Of a DNA stretch of 64,000 nt, positions 54,094 through 63,873 are shown piece after piece. Both the position numbers and the translations under genes were made by a program. The notes beneath the pieces are model-generated. The model worked only from the letters and a program-made list of their open reading frames with translations. It was not told the DNA's origin and did not search any database. The DNA is from Stenotrophomonas maltophilia (GTDB lineage: Bacteria; Pseudomonadota; Gammaproteobacteria; Xanthomonadales; Xanthomonadaceae): positions 598,001 through 662,000 of the forward strand of contig NZ_CP015612.1 in NCBI RefSeq assembly GCF_002138415.1, given 5' to 3'. The first letter of the stretch is position 1. The number at the start of each line of letters is the position of its first letter.

Positions 54094-56717
54094 TGGGTGC
54101 CCGCGTCTATTACCTGGACTGGGGACGCCTGCGTGAGCGGGTGCATGCGTCCTGGCCGACGCGGGCAATGCTGTGGCTGCTGCAATGCGTGGGCTGGGCG
54201 CTCCTGCGCCTGGAAGGGCCGGCATGGCAGGCGCAGGCGCCGCGCCTGCGCAACGCCTTCCCGCAGATACAGGGCGACCGTCGCTGGCGCCCGGGTGATC
54301 CCCTGCGATTGCTGATCCAGGCCATGTGGCTATCGGTAGTGCGGTTGGTACCGCAGCCCTCGCTGAGGCGGCAACGGTTGGCCCAGGCCCGGCGCGAACG
54401 CATTGCCGAACTGCGTGGCGCGGCCGGTCGTGGCCGCCTGCGCTATCTGCGCGCGATGCGCGATGCGCCCAGTGAGTTCTGGAACAGCCGCGTGGCGGCC
54501 TGGTTCGGCCGGAAGGTGGGCAGCCTGTCGCCACGTTCGCGGCACCTGCTGACCCTGCTGGTCGGGTTGGCCACGCTGGGGCTGGCGGCGCTGTGCATCA
54601 CCCAGCCGTTCACCTATCTCGCACAGTTCGTGTTCGTTGCACTGCTGTGGGCCATCGCGCTGCTGGTGAGGCGCATGCAGGGGCGCTATGCGACGCTGGT
54701 GCTGGTCGTGCTGTCGATCACCGTGTCCTGCCGTTACCTGTGGTGGCGCTATACCGCCACGCTGAACTGGAACAGCACCTTCGACCTGGTCTGTGGCGTG
54801 GTGCTGCTGGCGGCGGAAACCTATTCCTGGCTGGTGCTGATGCTGGGCTACGTGCAGGTGGCGTGGCCGCTGCGCCGCCGCCCGGCGCCGTTGCCGGCCG
54901 ACATCCGCCAGTGGCCGACGGTGGATGTGCTGATTCCCACCTACAACGAAGACCTGGCGCTGGTGCGGCACACCGTGTACGCAGCGATGGGCCTGGACTG
55001 GCCGGCCGACAGGCTGCGCATCCATATCCTCGATGATGGCAAGCGCGAAGAATTCCGCGCATTCGCTGAGCGCGCCGGGGTCAACTACATCACCCGCGCC
55101 GACAACCGCCATGCCAAGGCCGGCAATCTCAACCACGCCCTGACCCTGATCGATGGCGAGCTGGTGGCCATCTTCGACAGCGACCACCTGCCGGTGCGTT
55201 CGTTCCTGCAGATCACCTGCGGCTGGTTCCTGCGTGACCCGAAACTGGCGCTGGTGCAGACCCCGCACCACTTCTTCTCGGCCGATCCGTTCGAACGCAA
55301 CCTGCAGGTGTTCCGCAGCGACCCCAACGAAGGCGAACTGTTCTACGGCCTCGTGCAGGACGGCAACGACCTGTGGAACGCGGCGTTCTTCTGCGGTTCC
55401 TGCGCAGTACTGCGGCGCGAGGCCATCGATGCCATCGGCGGGTTTGCCACCGAGACCGTCACCGAAGATGCGCACACCGCGCTGCGCCTGCATCGCAAGG
55501 GCTGGAACTCGGCCTACCTGCGCATTCCGCAGGCGGCCGGCCTGGCCACCGACAGCCTCGGCGCGCATGTCAACCAGCGCATCCGCTGGGCACGCGGCAT
55601 GGTGCAGATCTTCCGCATCGACAACCCGCTGCTGGGCAAGGGCCTGAGCCTGTTCCAGCGCTTCTGCTACGCCAACGCGATGCTGCATTTCCTGGCCGGT
55701 ATTCCGCGCCTGGTGTTCCTCACCGCGCCGCTGGCGTTCCTGCTGCTGCACGTCTACATCATCTATGCGCCGGCGCTGGCCATCCTGCTGTTCGTGGTGC
55801 CGCACATGGCCCACGCCAGCCTTACCAACGCACGCATCCAGGGCAAGTACCGGCGGCCGTTCTGGGGCGAGGTGTACGAGACGGTGCTGGCCTGGTACAT
55901 CGCACGGCCCACCACCGTGGCACTGTTCAGCCCGGGCCGTGGCAAGTTCAACGTCACCGACAAGGGCGGCACCCAGGCCGGCGATCGATTCGACTGGCGC
56001 GTGGCGCAGCCCTACCTGGTGCTGGCGCTGCTGAACGTGCTTGGCCTGTGCTTTGCCGTGTGGCGCTTCATGCACGGGCCGCTCGATGAACGCGGCACGG
56101 TGGTCGTCAGTTCGCTGTGGGTGCTGTACAACCTGCTGATCATCGGCGGTGCGCTGGCGGTGGCCGCTGAAGTGCAGCAGGTGCGGCGCACGCACCGCGT
56201 CACCACCCACCTGCCGATGGCGCTGCGGGTACCCGATGGCCGCCGCCTGCGCGGCGTGCTTCAGGATTACTCCAACGATGGCGTGGGCGTCGAGCTTGGC
56301 GAAGACGCACAGCTGGCCGAGGGCCAGCGCGTGCAGGTGCTGCTGGGGCGGGGCCGCCGCGAATTCGCGTTCCCGGCGCGGGTGCAGCGCACGGTCGGCC
56401 AGCGACTGGGCCTGCTGTTGCTGTTCGAGGACGAACGCCAGCGCGTGGAGTTCGCCCAGTGCACCTTCGCCCGCGCCGATGCCTGGCTCGACTGGCACGC
56501 CGGTTACCAACCCAAGAGCCTGCCGCGCAGCCTGTGGAGCGTGCTGGTCCTGGGCTGGCGCGGCTATCGGCGGATGGGTGATTTCGCACCGTTCGACCTT
56601 GACCGCCCGGCACACTGGAACCGTCGTCTGCTGCGATGGCTGGCCAGCTTTGCTCCGCAACGTCCGCTTCCTTCCCACCCGGCTGACCCAGCCGCTGATC
56701 CAGGGCTTCGTCCATGA
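54093..56717 (+). CDS. bcsA: Cellulose synthase catalytic subunit BcsA
   Basis: An 874-residue processive GT2 enzyme in the inner membrane that polymerises UDP-glucose to beta-1,4-glucan. The substrate and metal residues are Asp314-Asp315 (ILDDGK), the DxD motif Asp362-x-Asp364 (FDSDH), the catalytic base Asp459 (TED) and QRIRW at 495-499. The C-terminal PilZ domain binds c-di-GMP through RRTHR (698-702) and DYSNDG (725-730), both complete. An N-terminal extension of about 150 residues precedes the first helices, as in enterobacterial BcsA. ATG at 54093 shares one base with bcsQ, with GGAGG upstream. Confidence 0.97.
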   Translation: MGARVYYLDWGRLRERVHASWPTRAMLWLLQCVGWALLRLEGPAWQAQAPRLRNAFPQIQGDRRWRPGDPLRLLIQAMWLSVVRLVPQPSLRRQRLAQARRERIAELRGAAGRGRLRYLRAMRDAPSEFWNSRVAAWFGRKVGSLSPRSRHLLTLLVGLATLGLAALCITQPFTYLAQFVFVALLWAIALLVRRMQGRYATLVLVVLSITVSCRYLWWRYTATLNWNSTFDLVCGVVLLAAETYSWLVLMLGYVQVAWPLRRRPAPLPADIRQWPTVDVLIPTYNEDLALVRHTVYAAMGLDWPADRLRIHILDDGKREEFRAFAERAGVNYITRADNRHAKAGNLNHALTLIDGELVAIFDSDHLPVRSFLQITCGWFLRDPKLALVQTPHHFFSADPFERNLQVFRSDPNEGELFYGLVQDGNDLWNAAFFCGSCAVLRREAIDAIGGFATETVTEDAHTALRLHRKGWNSAYLRIPQAAGLATDSLGAHVNQRIRWARGMVQIFRIDNPLLGKGLSLFQRFCYANAMLHFLAGIPRLVFLTAPLAFLLLHVYIIYAPALAILLFVVPHMAHASLTNARIQGKYRRPFWGEVYETVLAWYIARPTTVALFSPGRGKFNVTDKGGTQAGDRFDWRVAQPYLVLALLNVLGLCFAVWRFMHGPLDERGTVVVSSLWVLYNLLIIGGALAVAAEVQQVRRTHRVTTHLPMALRVPDGRRLRGVLQDYSNDGVGVELGEDAQLAEGQRVQVLLGRGRREFAFPARVQRTVGQRLGLLLLFEDERQRVEFAQCTFARADAWLDWHAGYQPKSLPRSLWSVLVLGWRGYRRMGDFAPFDLDRPAHWNRRLLRWLASFAPQRPLPSHPADPAADPGLRP

Positions 56718-59077
56718 CCCTTCCGTCCTCTCTGCGTTGGCTGCTGCTGCCCCTGCTGGCCCTGCCCGTGGCGTCAGGCAACAGCGCGCCTGCTCCGCCG
56801 CCGGTCGCTCCTCCCTCCACAGCGCCTGCCGCGCCGCCGGTGCCGAGCGTGCCGGCCGCACCCGCCACCACGCCCGCCGCCGGTACCGAGCCCGCGCTGG
56901 CGCAGACCTGGGCGGGCAGCGCCTGGCCCTGGCAGCGGCAGAACACCTTCGCGCAGCTGGGGCGCCGCCAGGACACGCTGCTGTCGGGGGTGCGCAATGC
57001 CACCACCTTCGAGTTCCAGGTGCGCCGTGACCGCCTGGTCCGCGATGCGGAACTGGATCTGAGCTTCACGCCTTCACCATCGCTGCTCCCGACCCTGTCG
57101 CACCTGCGGGTCTACCTCAACGACGCGATGATGGGCGTGGTGCCGATCAGCAACGACCAGCTGGGCCGCCCAGTGCAGGCCAAGCTGCCGCTGGACGCGC
57201 GCCTGATTGCTGATTTCAACCAGGTCCGCCTGGAATTCGTCGGCCACTACACCGACATCTGCGAAGAGCCGACGCACAGCTCGCTGTGGGTCAACCTGTC
57301 CAGCAACAGCACGCTGCGCCTGGGTGGCCAGCCGCTGGCGATGCAGGATGACCTGGCCAACTTCCCGCTGCCGTTCTTCGATCCGCGCGATACCGCACGG
57401 CTGGAACTGCCGGTGGTGTTCGCCGCCGCACCGAGCTTGGCGCAGCAGCGCGCGGCGGCGGTGATGTCCTCGTACTTCGGCAGCCTGTCCGGCTGGTGGC
57501 GGCAGGCGCGCTTCCCGGTCAGCTTCGGCGCGCTGCCGGACAAGGGCCACGCGGTGGTGCTGGCGGTCAACGGCAGGTTCCCGCCGGTGATCGCCAACCA
57601 TGCCCCGGTGAAGGGCCCGATGATCGAACTGATGTCGCTGCCGGAGGATCCGCAGCGCAAGCTGCTGCTGGTGCTGGGCCGCAACGATGACGACCTGCAG
57701 AAGGCGGTGGCCGCGATTGCGGCCGGCAACGTGCTGTTCCGCGGCCGCCAGGTCAGCGTCGACGAGATCAAGCCGCTGGTCCCGCGCAAGCCGTACGACG
57801 CACCGAACTGGGTACGTACCGACCGCGCCGTCCGCCTGGCCGAACTGCTCGACTACCCGCAGCAGTTGCACGCCAACGGCGTGTCGCCGCAGCCGATCAC
57901 CGTCAACCTCAACCTGCCGCCGGATCTGTTCATCTGGCGCAACCAGGGCATTCCGCTGAACCTGCGCTACCGCTACACGCCGCCGTTCGGCAGCGATGAG
58001 TCGCGGCTGGGCGTGGCGATCAACGACCAGTTCATCTCCAGCTTCCCGCTGGTGCGTCGCAACGGCAAGCAGGGCCTGGAGGAAATCCGCCTGCCGGTGC
58101 TGGCCGGCGATGCCGGTGCCGACGACGGGCGTCTGCTGATTCCGGCGCTCAAGCTGGGCGACCGCAACCAGCTGCGCTTCGATTTCAACTTCGCCAGCGT
58201 GATGGGCAGTGCGCAGCGCGACCACTGCCAGACCGTGCTGCCGCCCAACCTGCAGGCAGCGATCGAAGAAGACTCGACCATCGACTTCTCCGGTTTCCAT
58301 CACTACATGGGCCTGCCGGACCTGTCTGCGTTCGCACTCAGCGGTTTCCCGTTCACCCGCATGGCCGATCTGTCGGAGACGGTCGTGCTGGTGCCGCCCA
58401 GCGCCAGCGAAGCACAGGTCAGCCTGCTGCTGAACCTGATCGGTGGGCTGAGCGTGCAGAGTGGCTACCCGGCCTATGGCCTGCGCCTGTCCGATGACTG
58501 GAAGCAGGCCAGCGCACTGGATGCGGATCTGCTGATGCTGGGCGCCTTGCCGGCCGAACTGCGCGGCAGCCAGCAGCTGTCGCTGCTGATCGACGACCAG
58601 CGCACGCGCCTGCTCAACGGCCAGTCGCCGTCGCCGCAGCAGGCGATGGAACAGGCACGCCGTGGCAGCCGCGATGGCGACCCGGCGGTGACCGAAGTAG
58701 CAGTGAGCGCGCAGGCACCGTTTGCCGCGATCATCGGCATGCAGTCGCCGAAGCATGCGCAGCGCAGCATCGTTTCGCTGGCCGCCAGCAATGCCGCCGA
58801 CTACGGCCTGCTCGACGATGCACTCAGCGATACCGGCAAGCGCGAAGCCATTGCCGGTTCGGTGGCGATCCTGCGTACCTCGGGCATCCACAGCCAGTTC
58901 GTCGGCGATCATTACTACGTTGGCGCGCTGCCGTGGTGGCTGCTGCTGTGGTACCACCTGGCCGACCACCCGGCACTGCTGGCGGTGCTGGCCACGCTGG
59001 TGGTGCTGATGGTCGCTTTCCTGCTGTGGCGCACGCTGCGCTGGGTCGCGGCCAAGCGCCTGGACCCGGGGCACTGA
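56714..59077 (+). CDS. bcsB: Cellulose synthase periplasmic subunit BcsB
   Basis: A 787-residue periplasmic partner of BcsA. Signal peptide (LLLPLLALPVASG), then a Pro/Ala-rich linker of about 45 residues, paired carbohydrate-binding and flavodoxin-like domains, and a C-terminal membrane anchor (LLAVLATLVVLMVAFLLW, near 755-775) that completes the BcsA channel. It guides the glucan across the periplasm. Overlaps: ATGA with bcsA and TGATG with bcsC. Confidence 0.95.
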   Translation: MTLPSSLRWLLLPLLALPVASGNSAPAPPPVAPPSTAPAAPPVPSVPAAPATTPAAGTEPALAQTWAGSAWPWQRQNTFAQLGRRQDTLLSGVRNATTFEFQVRRDRLVRDAELDLSFTPSPSLLPTLSHLRVYLNDAMMGVVPISNDQLGRPVQAKLPLDARLIADFNQVRLEFVGHYTDICEEPTHSSLWVNLSSNSTLRLGGQPLAMQDDLANFPLPFFDPRDTARLELPVVFAAAPSLAQQRAAAVMSSYFGSLSGWWRQARFPVSFGALPDKGHAVVLAVNGRFPPVIANHAPVKGPMIELMSLPEDPQRKLLLVLGRNDDDLQKAVAAIAAGNVLFRGRQVSVDEIKPLVPRKPYDAPNWVRTDRAVRLAELLDYPQQLHANGVSPQPITVNLNLPPDLFIWRNQGIPLNLRYRYTPPFGSDESRLGVAINDQFISSFPLVRRNGKQGLEEIRLPVLAGDAGADDGRLLIPALKLGDRNQLRFDFNFASVMGSAQRDHCQTVLPPNLQAAIEEDSTIDFSGFHHYMGLPDLSAFALSGFPFTRMADLSETVVLVPPSASEAQVSLLLNLIGGLSVQSGYPAYGLRLSDDWKQASALDADLLMLGALPAELRGSQQLSLLIDDQRTRLLNGQSPSPQQAMEQARRGSRDGDPAVTEVAVSAQAPFAAIIGMQSPKHAQRSIVSLAASNAADYGLLDDALSDTGKREAIAGSVAILRTSGIHSQFVGDHYYVGALPWWLLLWYHLADHPALLAVLATLVVLMVAFLLWRTLRWVAAKRLDPGH

Positions 59078-62000
59078 TGGCACGTACGCGGCATCCGCTG
59101 GTCACCGCGTCCGGCCTGGTCCTGTTGGGACTGGCCGGTGTCGGACCCTGCGCGGCGCAGGCCCTGCCCGATACACCGGGCGGAACCGTCGCCGAGCAGC
59201 GCCAGTGGCTGCTGCAGCAGGTGCGCATCGGCGAGGCTACCGGTCGCCAGAGCCTGATCGAAGACGCGCTGGCGCGGCTGCGCATGCTGGCACCGGATGA
59301 TCGCGGCACGCTGGTGGCGATCCTGGAAGTGCAGTTGTCGCAGCAGAAGCTGCAGGATGCCGAGGCGACCCTGAAGCGCCTGCGCGAGATCGGCGCGGGT
59401 ACCCGTGAACTGGCCGCCGGCGAACGCCTCTGGCAGGCCTACCGTGGTGACCTGCAGCAGGACCTGCAGCAGGCGCGTCTATTCGCTGCCGGTGGTCGCA
59501 GCGCCGAAGCGCTGGCGATCTACCGGCGCCTGTTCAACGATGACCCGCCCGGCCTGCAACTGGGCCTGGAGTACTGGCGCCTGCGCGGCGCCCAGGCGGA
59601 TGGGCGTGCACAGGCGATCCGCGCGCTGGGCGAACTGGACCGCAGCTATCCCGGCAATGTGCCATTGCTGCAGGCGCTGTCGCAGATGCTGTTCGCGGCC
59701 GGCCGCGATGCCGAGGCGCTGGCCGCGCTGCAGCGCATGGGGCGTAATCCGGAAGCCCGCGGCATGGCGGCGGACGCCGAGTGGGCCTACCTGAAGGATC
59801 AGCCGGCCGACGACCGCAGCGTGCGCAGGCTACAGGACTTCATCACCCGCAACCCGACGTTTGCCGACATCGCATTGGTGCGCGAGCGCTACACCGATCA
59901 GCACAAGCGGGTCAGTGACCCGGCGTGGCGCGCCGGCCTGCGCGGCCAGCAGTTGCTCGACGCAGGCCGTAATGCAGAGGCCGAGCGCGCTTTCCTGCAG
60001 GCGCTGCGCGGCTATCCGCGCGAGCCCGATCTGCTGGGTGGACTGGGCATGGCGCTGATGCGCCAGGGCCGCCGCGAGCAGGCCATCAACTATTTCCAGC
60101 GTGCGGTGCAGGCGACGCCCAACGGTGACAGCAACGACAAGTGGCGTGACCTGATTGCCAGTACCCGCTACTGGCTGCAGCTGGACCAGGCCGATGCGGC
60201 GCTGGCGGCCGGCCGGCTGGACGAGGCCGAGCGCCTGTATGCGCAGGCGCGCCGCCAGCAGCCCCGCGACGTCAATGCTGCACTGGGCCTGGTCGATGTG
60301 GCCGTGGCACGCGGCGATGACGCCGCAGCCGAACGCCAGTTGCAGGTTGCCCGGCGGATGGCGCCCAACGATGCCAACGTGATCCGAAAGCTGGTGCAGC
60401 TGTACGGCCGCACCGACCCGCAGCGGCTGGAAGCCTTCATCAATGCATTGCCCGCTGCCCAGCGCAGGCTGTATGCCGAAGATCTGCGCCAGCTGCAGAT
60501 CAGTCGACTGCGTGAGCGCCGCGAGCAGGCGTTGGCTGCCGGCGATGCAACCACTGCGATCACGCTGGGACAGCAGCTGCGCGGCGAACTGCCGGGCGAT
60601 GCATGGCTGGCCTATGCGCTGGGCAACGAGCTGCGCGCCGCCGGCCGGCAGGACGAGGCCGACGCGGTGGTGGCCGACATGGCCACGCGCAACGACAGTG
60701 CCGAAGCGCGCTACGCGCAGGCGCTCTATCTGTCGGCATCCGAACGGCTGCCGCAGGCACTGGCGGTGCTCGATGCGCTGCCGCGGGCGCAGTGGGACGA
60801 TGACATCCGCGCGCTGTCGGCGCGCCTGCAGCGGCAGCAGCTGGTCGATCATCTGTGGGATCTGCGTGCGCAGGGCAGGGAGGCCGAAGCCATCGCGCTG
60901 CTGCAGCAGCAACCGCCCAGCACTGACAACGACCTGCTGATGGCCGAATGGGCGCGCCTGCGCGGCGACCACGCGCAGGCGCTGCACTACTACCAGCGCG
61001 TGCTTGCTGCACAGCCGGAGAGTGTGGATGCGCAGCTGGGCCAGGTGCAGGCCTGGATCGGTACCGGCGATATGGCCAGCGCACGCCGCCAGATGCACGA
61101 CGCACCGCCGGCAGTGGACGATGCCGAAATAGGCCAGCAGCGCCAGCTCGCCACGATCTGGACCGACCTGCGCGAGGACAGGAAGGCCTTGGCGATCCTG
61201 CGCGCGCTGCTGGCGCGCAAGACCGGGCCCGATGCACAGTCCTGGCGTGACGCGGCACGACTGGTGCGCCGCGATGATCCACAGCAGGCGCTGGACATGT
61301 ACGCGCAGGCGATGGCCGACAACGGCCTGCTGGCTTCCAGCCAGGCCACGCCGCGCGACAACCGCGCGCTGACCCTGGCCAGCCGCGAGACGGCCGGCGA
61401 TGACTGGTTGCGGCGCAGCCTGCGCAGCGACGTAGAGACCCTGTACCAGCAGGAGAATCCCACCCTGACGGTGATGCAGGACACCGGCCGCCGTAGCGAC
61501 GGAACCCCGGGTATTTCGCGGTTGTCGCGCGATACCCGCATCGCGCATCTCGACGCGCCGTTCGCCGGTGGCCTTGGCTGGGCACGCATCGAGCAGGTGA
61601 GCTTCGATGCCGGCCGCTTCCAGACCGACGGGAACGGCGCCTACGACGAGGATTTCGGCAGCTGCGACCTGGATCTGCTGCAGGCCGACAACAGCCGCCT
61701 GCGCGCACCGGGCTGCACCCGTTTCGTGCACCAGCGGCGCACCTCCGGTGCCGGCTTCGCCGTCGGCTGGCGCACCCTGGATGACCGCTGGAACTTCGAT
61801 ATCGGCCACACCCCGTCCAACTACGTGGTCGGCAACTGGCTCGGCGGTGTAACCCTCAATGGTGACCTCGGGCGCTTCGGCTGGGGGGCCACGGTGTCGC
61901 GGCGGCCGATGACCAATTCGCTGCTGTCGCAGGCCGGTGCGGTCGATCCGCGCAGTGGCGTCAGCTGGGGTGGCGTCACCGCCAACGGCGTGACCTTCAG

Positions 62001-62658
62001 CCTCGGCTACGACCAGGGGGGCCGCGATGGCGTGTGGTCGAACTGGAGCTGGCATCGGCTGACTGGCCACAATGTGGTCGGCAACACCCGCGCACGCGCG
62101 ATGGTGGGCTGGTACCACAAGCTGATCCAGCGCCCCGACATGCGGCTGGATGTGGGTACCACCGCGATGCACTGGCGCTACCAGAAGGACCTGGGCGGCT
62201 ACTCGCTGGGCCAGGGCGGCTACTACAGCCCGCAGCGCTATGCATCGCTGAGCCTGCCGGTCAGCTTTGCCTGGCGCAACGACGTGTGGTCGGTGCGCCT
62301 GGATGGCTCGGTCAGTGTGTCCAGTGCGCGTACCTCGTCGATCAGCCGTTTCCCCGACCAGGCCTTGATCGGGCGCGTGATTGCACAGCTTGAGCCGCAG
62401 TACGGCCCGCTGCGGCTGGACGAGGCCGGCCTGTACACCGGTGACAGCAGCAGCACGGGCACCGGGTACCGCCTGTACGGCGCGGTGGAGCGCCGCCTCG
62501 GCGACCACTTCGTGCTGGGCGCTGCCGGCACCCTCCAGCGCAGCCGCGATTTCTCGCCGAATTCGTTCCAGCTCTACCTGCGCTACACCTTCAAGCCCTG
62601 GCAGGGAAACCTGCCGCTGCCCGTATCACCACTGGTGCCGTATGGCGAATTCCGCTGA
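59077..62658 (+). CDS. bcsC: Cellulose export outer-membrane protein BcsC
   Basis: A 1193-residue export protein. Signal peptide (LVLLGLAGVGPCAAQA-L), then about 750 residues of TPR helices (repeated blocks such as AEALAIYRRLF and AEAERAFLQALRGYPREPD) that span the periplasm. A C-terminal outer-membrane barrel of about 340 residues (from around RIEQVSFDAGRF, ending LYLRYTF...VPYGEFR) follows. The start shares one base with the bcsB stop and the end overlaps bcsZ by 17 bases. Confidence 0.95.
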   Translation: MARTRHPLVTASGLVLLGLAGVGPCAAQALPDTPGGTVAEQRQWLLQQVRIGEATGRQSLIEDALARLRMLAPDDRGTLVAILEVQLSQQKLQDAEATLKRLREIGAGTRELAAGERLWQAYRGDLQQDLQQARLFAAGGRSAEALAIYRRLFNDDPPGLQLGLEYWRLRGAQADGRAQAIRALGELDRSYPGNVPLLQALSQMLFAAGRDAEALAALQRMGRNPEARGMAADAEWAYLKDQPADDRSVRRLQDFITRNPTFADIALVRERYTDQHKRVSDPAWRAGLRGQQLLDAGRNAEAERAFLQALRGYPREPDLLGGLGMALMRQGRREQAINYFQRAVQATPNGDSNDKWRDLIASTRYWLQLDQADAALAAGRLDEAERLYAQARRQQPRDVNAALGLVDVAVARGDDAAAERQLQVARRMAPNDANVIRKLVQLYGRTDPQRLEAFINALPAAQRRLYAEDLRQLQISRLRERREQALAAGDATTAITLGQQLRGELPGDAWLAYALGNELRAAGRQDEADAVVADMATRNDSAEARYAQALYLSASERLPQALAVLDALPRAQWDDDIRALSARLQRQQLVDHLWDLRAQGREAEAIALLQQQPPSTDNDLLMAEWARLRGDHAQALHYYQRVLAAQPESVDAQLGQVQAWIGTGDMASARRQMHDAPPAVDDAEIGQQRQLATIWTDLREDRKALAILRALLARKTGPDAQSWRDAARLVRRDDPQQALDMYAQAMADNGLLASSQATPRDNRALTLASRETAGDDWLRRSLRSDVETLYQQENPTLTVMQDTGRRSDGTPGISRLSRDTRIAHLDAPFAGGLGWARIEQVSFDAGRFQTDGNGAYDEDFGSCDLDLLQADNSRLRAPGCTRFVHQRRTSGAGFAVGWRTLDDRWNFDIGHTPSNYVVGNWLGGVTLNGDLGRFGWGATVSRRPMTNSLLSQAGAVDPRSGVSWGGVTANGVTFSLGYDQGGRDGVWSNWSWHRLTGHNVVGNTRARAMVGWYHKLIQRPDMRLDVGTTAMHWRYQKDLGGYSLGQGGYYSPQRYASLSLPVSFAWRNDVWSVRLDGSVSVSSARTSSISRFPDQALIGRVIAQLEPQYGPLRLDEAGLYTGDSSSTGTGYRLYGAVERRLGDHFVLGAAGTLQRSRDFSPNSFQLYLRYTFKPWQGNLPLPVSPLVPYGEFR

Positions 62659-63775
62659 CCTGCGGCGACGGCGCCTGCTGCAGGCGGTCGCCACGCTGCC
62701 GCTGCTCGGCGTGTGCCGTGTGCAGGCCGCGCCCGCCCCGCGCTGGCCGGCGTGGCAGGTACTGCTCGACAGCAGCCTGAGCCGTGATGGACGCATGATC
62801 GATCGCAGCCAGGACGATCAGCGCAGCACCTCCGAAGGCCAGTCCTATGCCTTGTTCTTCGCCCTGGTCGACAACGACCAGGCGCTGTTCGACCGCATCC
62901 TGGGCTGGACCCAGGATAACCTCGCCGAAGGCGACATGGGCAAGCGCCTGCCCGCCTGGCTGTGGGGACGCGACGACGCCGGGGCGTGGCGGGTACTGGA
63001 TGACAATCCAGCTTCGGACTCCGATCTGTGGCTGGCCTACGCGCTGCTGGAAGGCGCGCGGCTGTGGCGCCGTCCCTCCCTGAAGGCCATCGCCGAGGGC
63101 ATGCTGGCGCAGGTACGGGCGCGCGAGATCGTGGACCTGCCCGGGCTCGGCCCAATGCTGTTGCCGGGCCCACAGGGGTTCATCGAAGGGGACGCCACGC
63201 GGGTCAACCCCAGCTATCTGCCCCTGCCGCTGCTGCGCCGCTTTGCGGCGGAGGATCGCAGCGGGCCGTGGCAGGCGCTGGCGCGCAACAGCGTGCAGCT
63301 GTTGCAGCAGAGCAGTCCGCACGGGTTCGCACCGGACTGGGCGGCGTGGAAAGGCGATCGCTTCGTCGTCGATCCGGTGCGCGGTGCGGTCGGCAGCTAC
63401 GATGCGATCCGCTGCTACACCTGGGCAGGCATGACCTCGCCGCACGATCCGTTGTTCCGCACGCAGCTGGCGGCCCTGTCCGGGCCGCTGCAGCGCCTAC
63501 GCAGCGGTGCGCCGATGTGGGAAAAGATCGACACCCGCAGTGGCCAGGGGCAGGGCGAAGGCAACTACGGATTCCGTGCGGCCCTGCTACCGTATCTGAT
63601 CGCGCAGGGCGTCGCGGAGCACGCGCAGTCGCTACGGGCCAGCCTGCCCAGCGCCGAACAGCAGCGTGCTGATGCACCGGCCTATTACTCGCAGATGCTG
63701 GCCCTGTTCGGCTTGGGCTGGGCTGAAGGACGCTGGCGTTTCGCCGCCGACGGCCGCCTGCAGCCCAAGCGCTGA
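62642..63775 (+). CDS. bcsZ: Periplasmic endoglucanase BcsZ (GH8)
   Basis: A 377-residue GH8 cellulase that trims nascent cellulose. The likely catalytic acid is Glu65 in TSEGQSYALFFAL and the base-side Asp254 is in GSYDAIRCYTW. The block ASDSDLWLAYALLEGARLW is typical. The signal peptide carries four arginines followed by LLQ (LRRRRLLQAVATLPLLG), which could be a Tat signal, unlike the usual Sec signal of E. coli BcsZ. The start overlaps bcsC. It is the last gene of the operon, followed by a long hairpin. Confidence 0.94.
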   Translation: MANSADLRRRRLLQAVATLPLLGVCRVQAAPAPRWPAWQVLLDSSLSRDGRMIDRSQDDQRSTSEGQSYALFFALVDNDQALFDRILGWTQDNLAEGDMGKRLPAWLWGRDDAGAWRVLDDNPASDSDLWLAYALLEGARLWRRPSLKAIAEGMLAQVRAREIVDLPGLGPMLLPGPQGFIEGDATRVNPSYLPLPLLRRFAAEDRSGPWQALARNSVQLLQQSSPHGFAPDWAAWKGDRFVVDPVRGAVGSYDAIRCYTWAGMTSPHDPLFRTQLAALSGPLQRLRSGAPMWEKIDTRSGQGQGEGNYGFRAALLPYLIAQGVAEHAQSLRASLPSAEQQRADAPAYYSQMLALFGLGWAEGRWRFAADGRLQPKR

Positions 63776-63825
63776 GCGTGCTATCCGCTGGGCATGGCTC
63801 GGCGCTGCCGGTGGAGTTACCGACA

Positions 63826-63862
63826 GGGTCGGATCCCATTGCACGGCAATGGGCTCCGACCC
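63826..63862. terminator. 17-bp hairpin after the cellulose operon
   Basis: GGGTCGGATCCCATTGC (63826-63842) pairs with 63846-63862 with a single mismatch and a three-base loop. It lies between the convergent bcsZ and permease genes and is a likely two-way transcript end. It resembles a SMAG-type stem without the GTAG head. Confidence 0.75.
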
Positions 63863-63873
63863 TCAGCCTGGCA

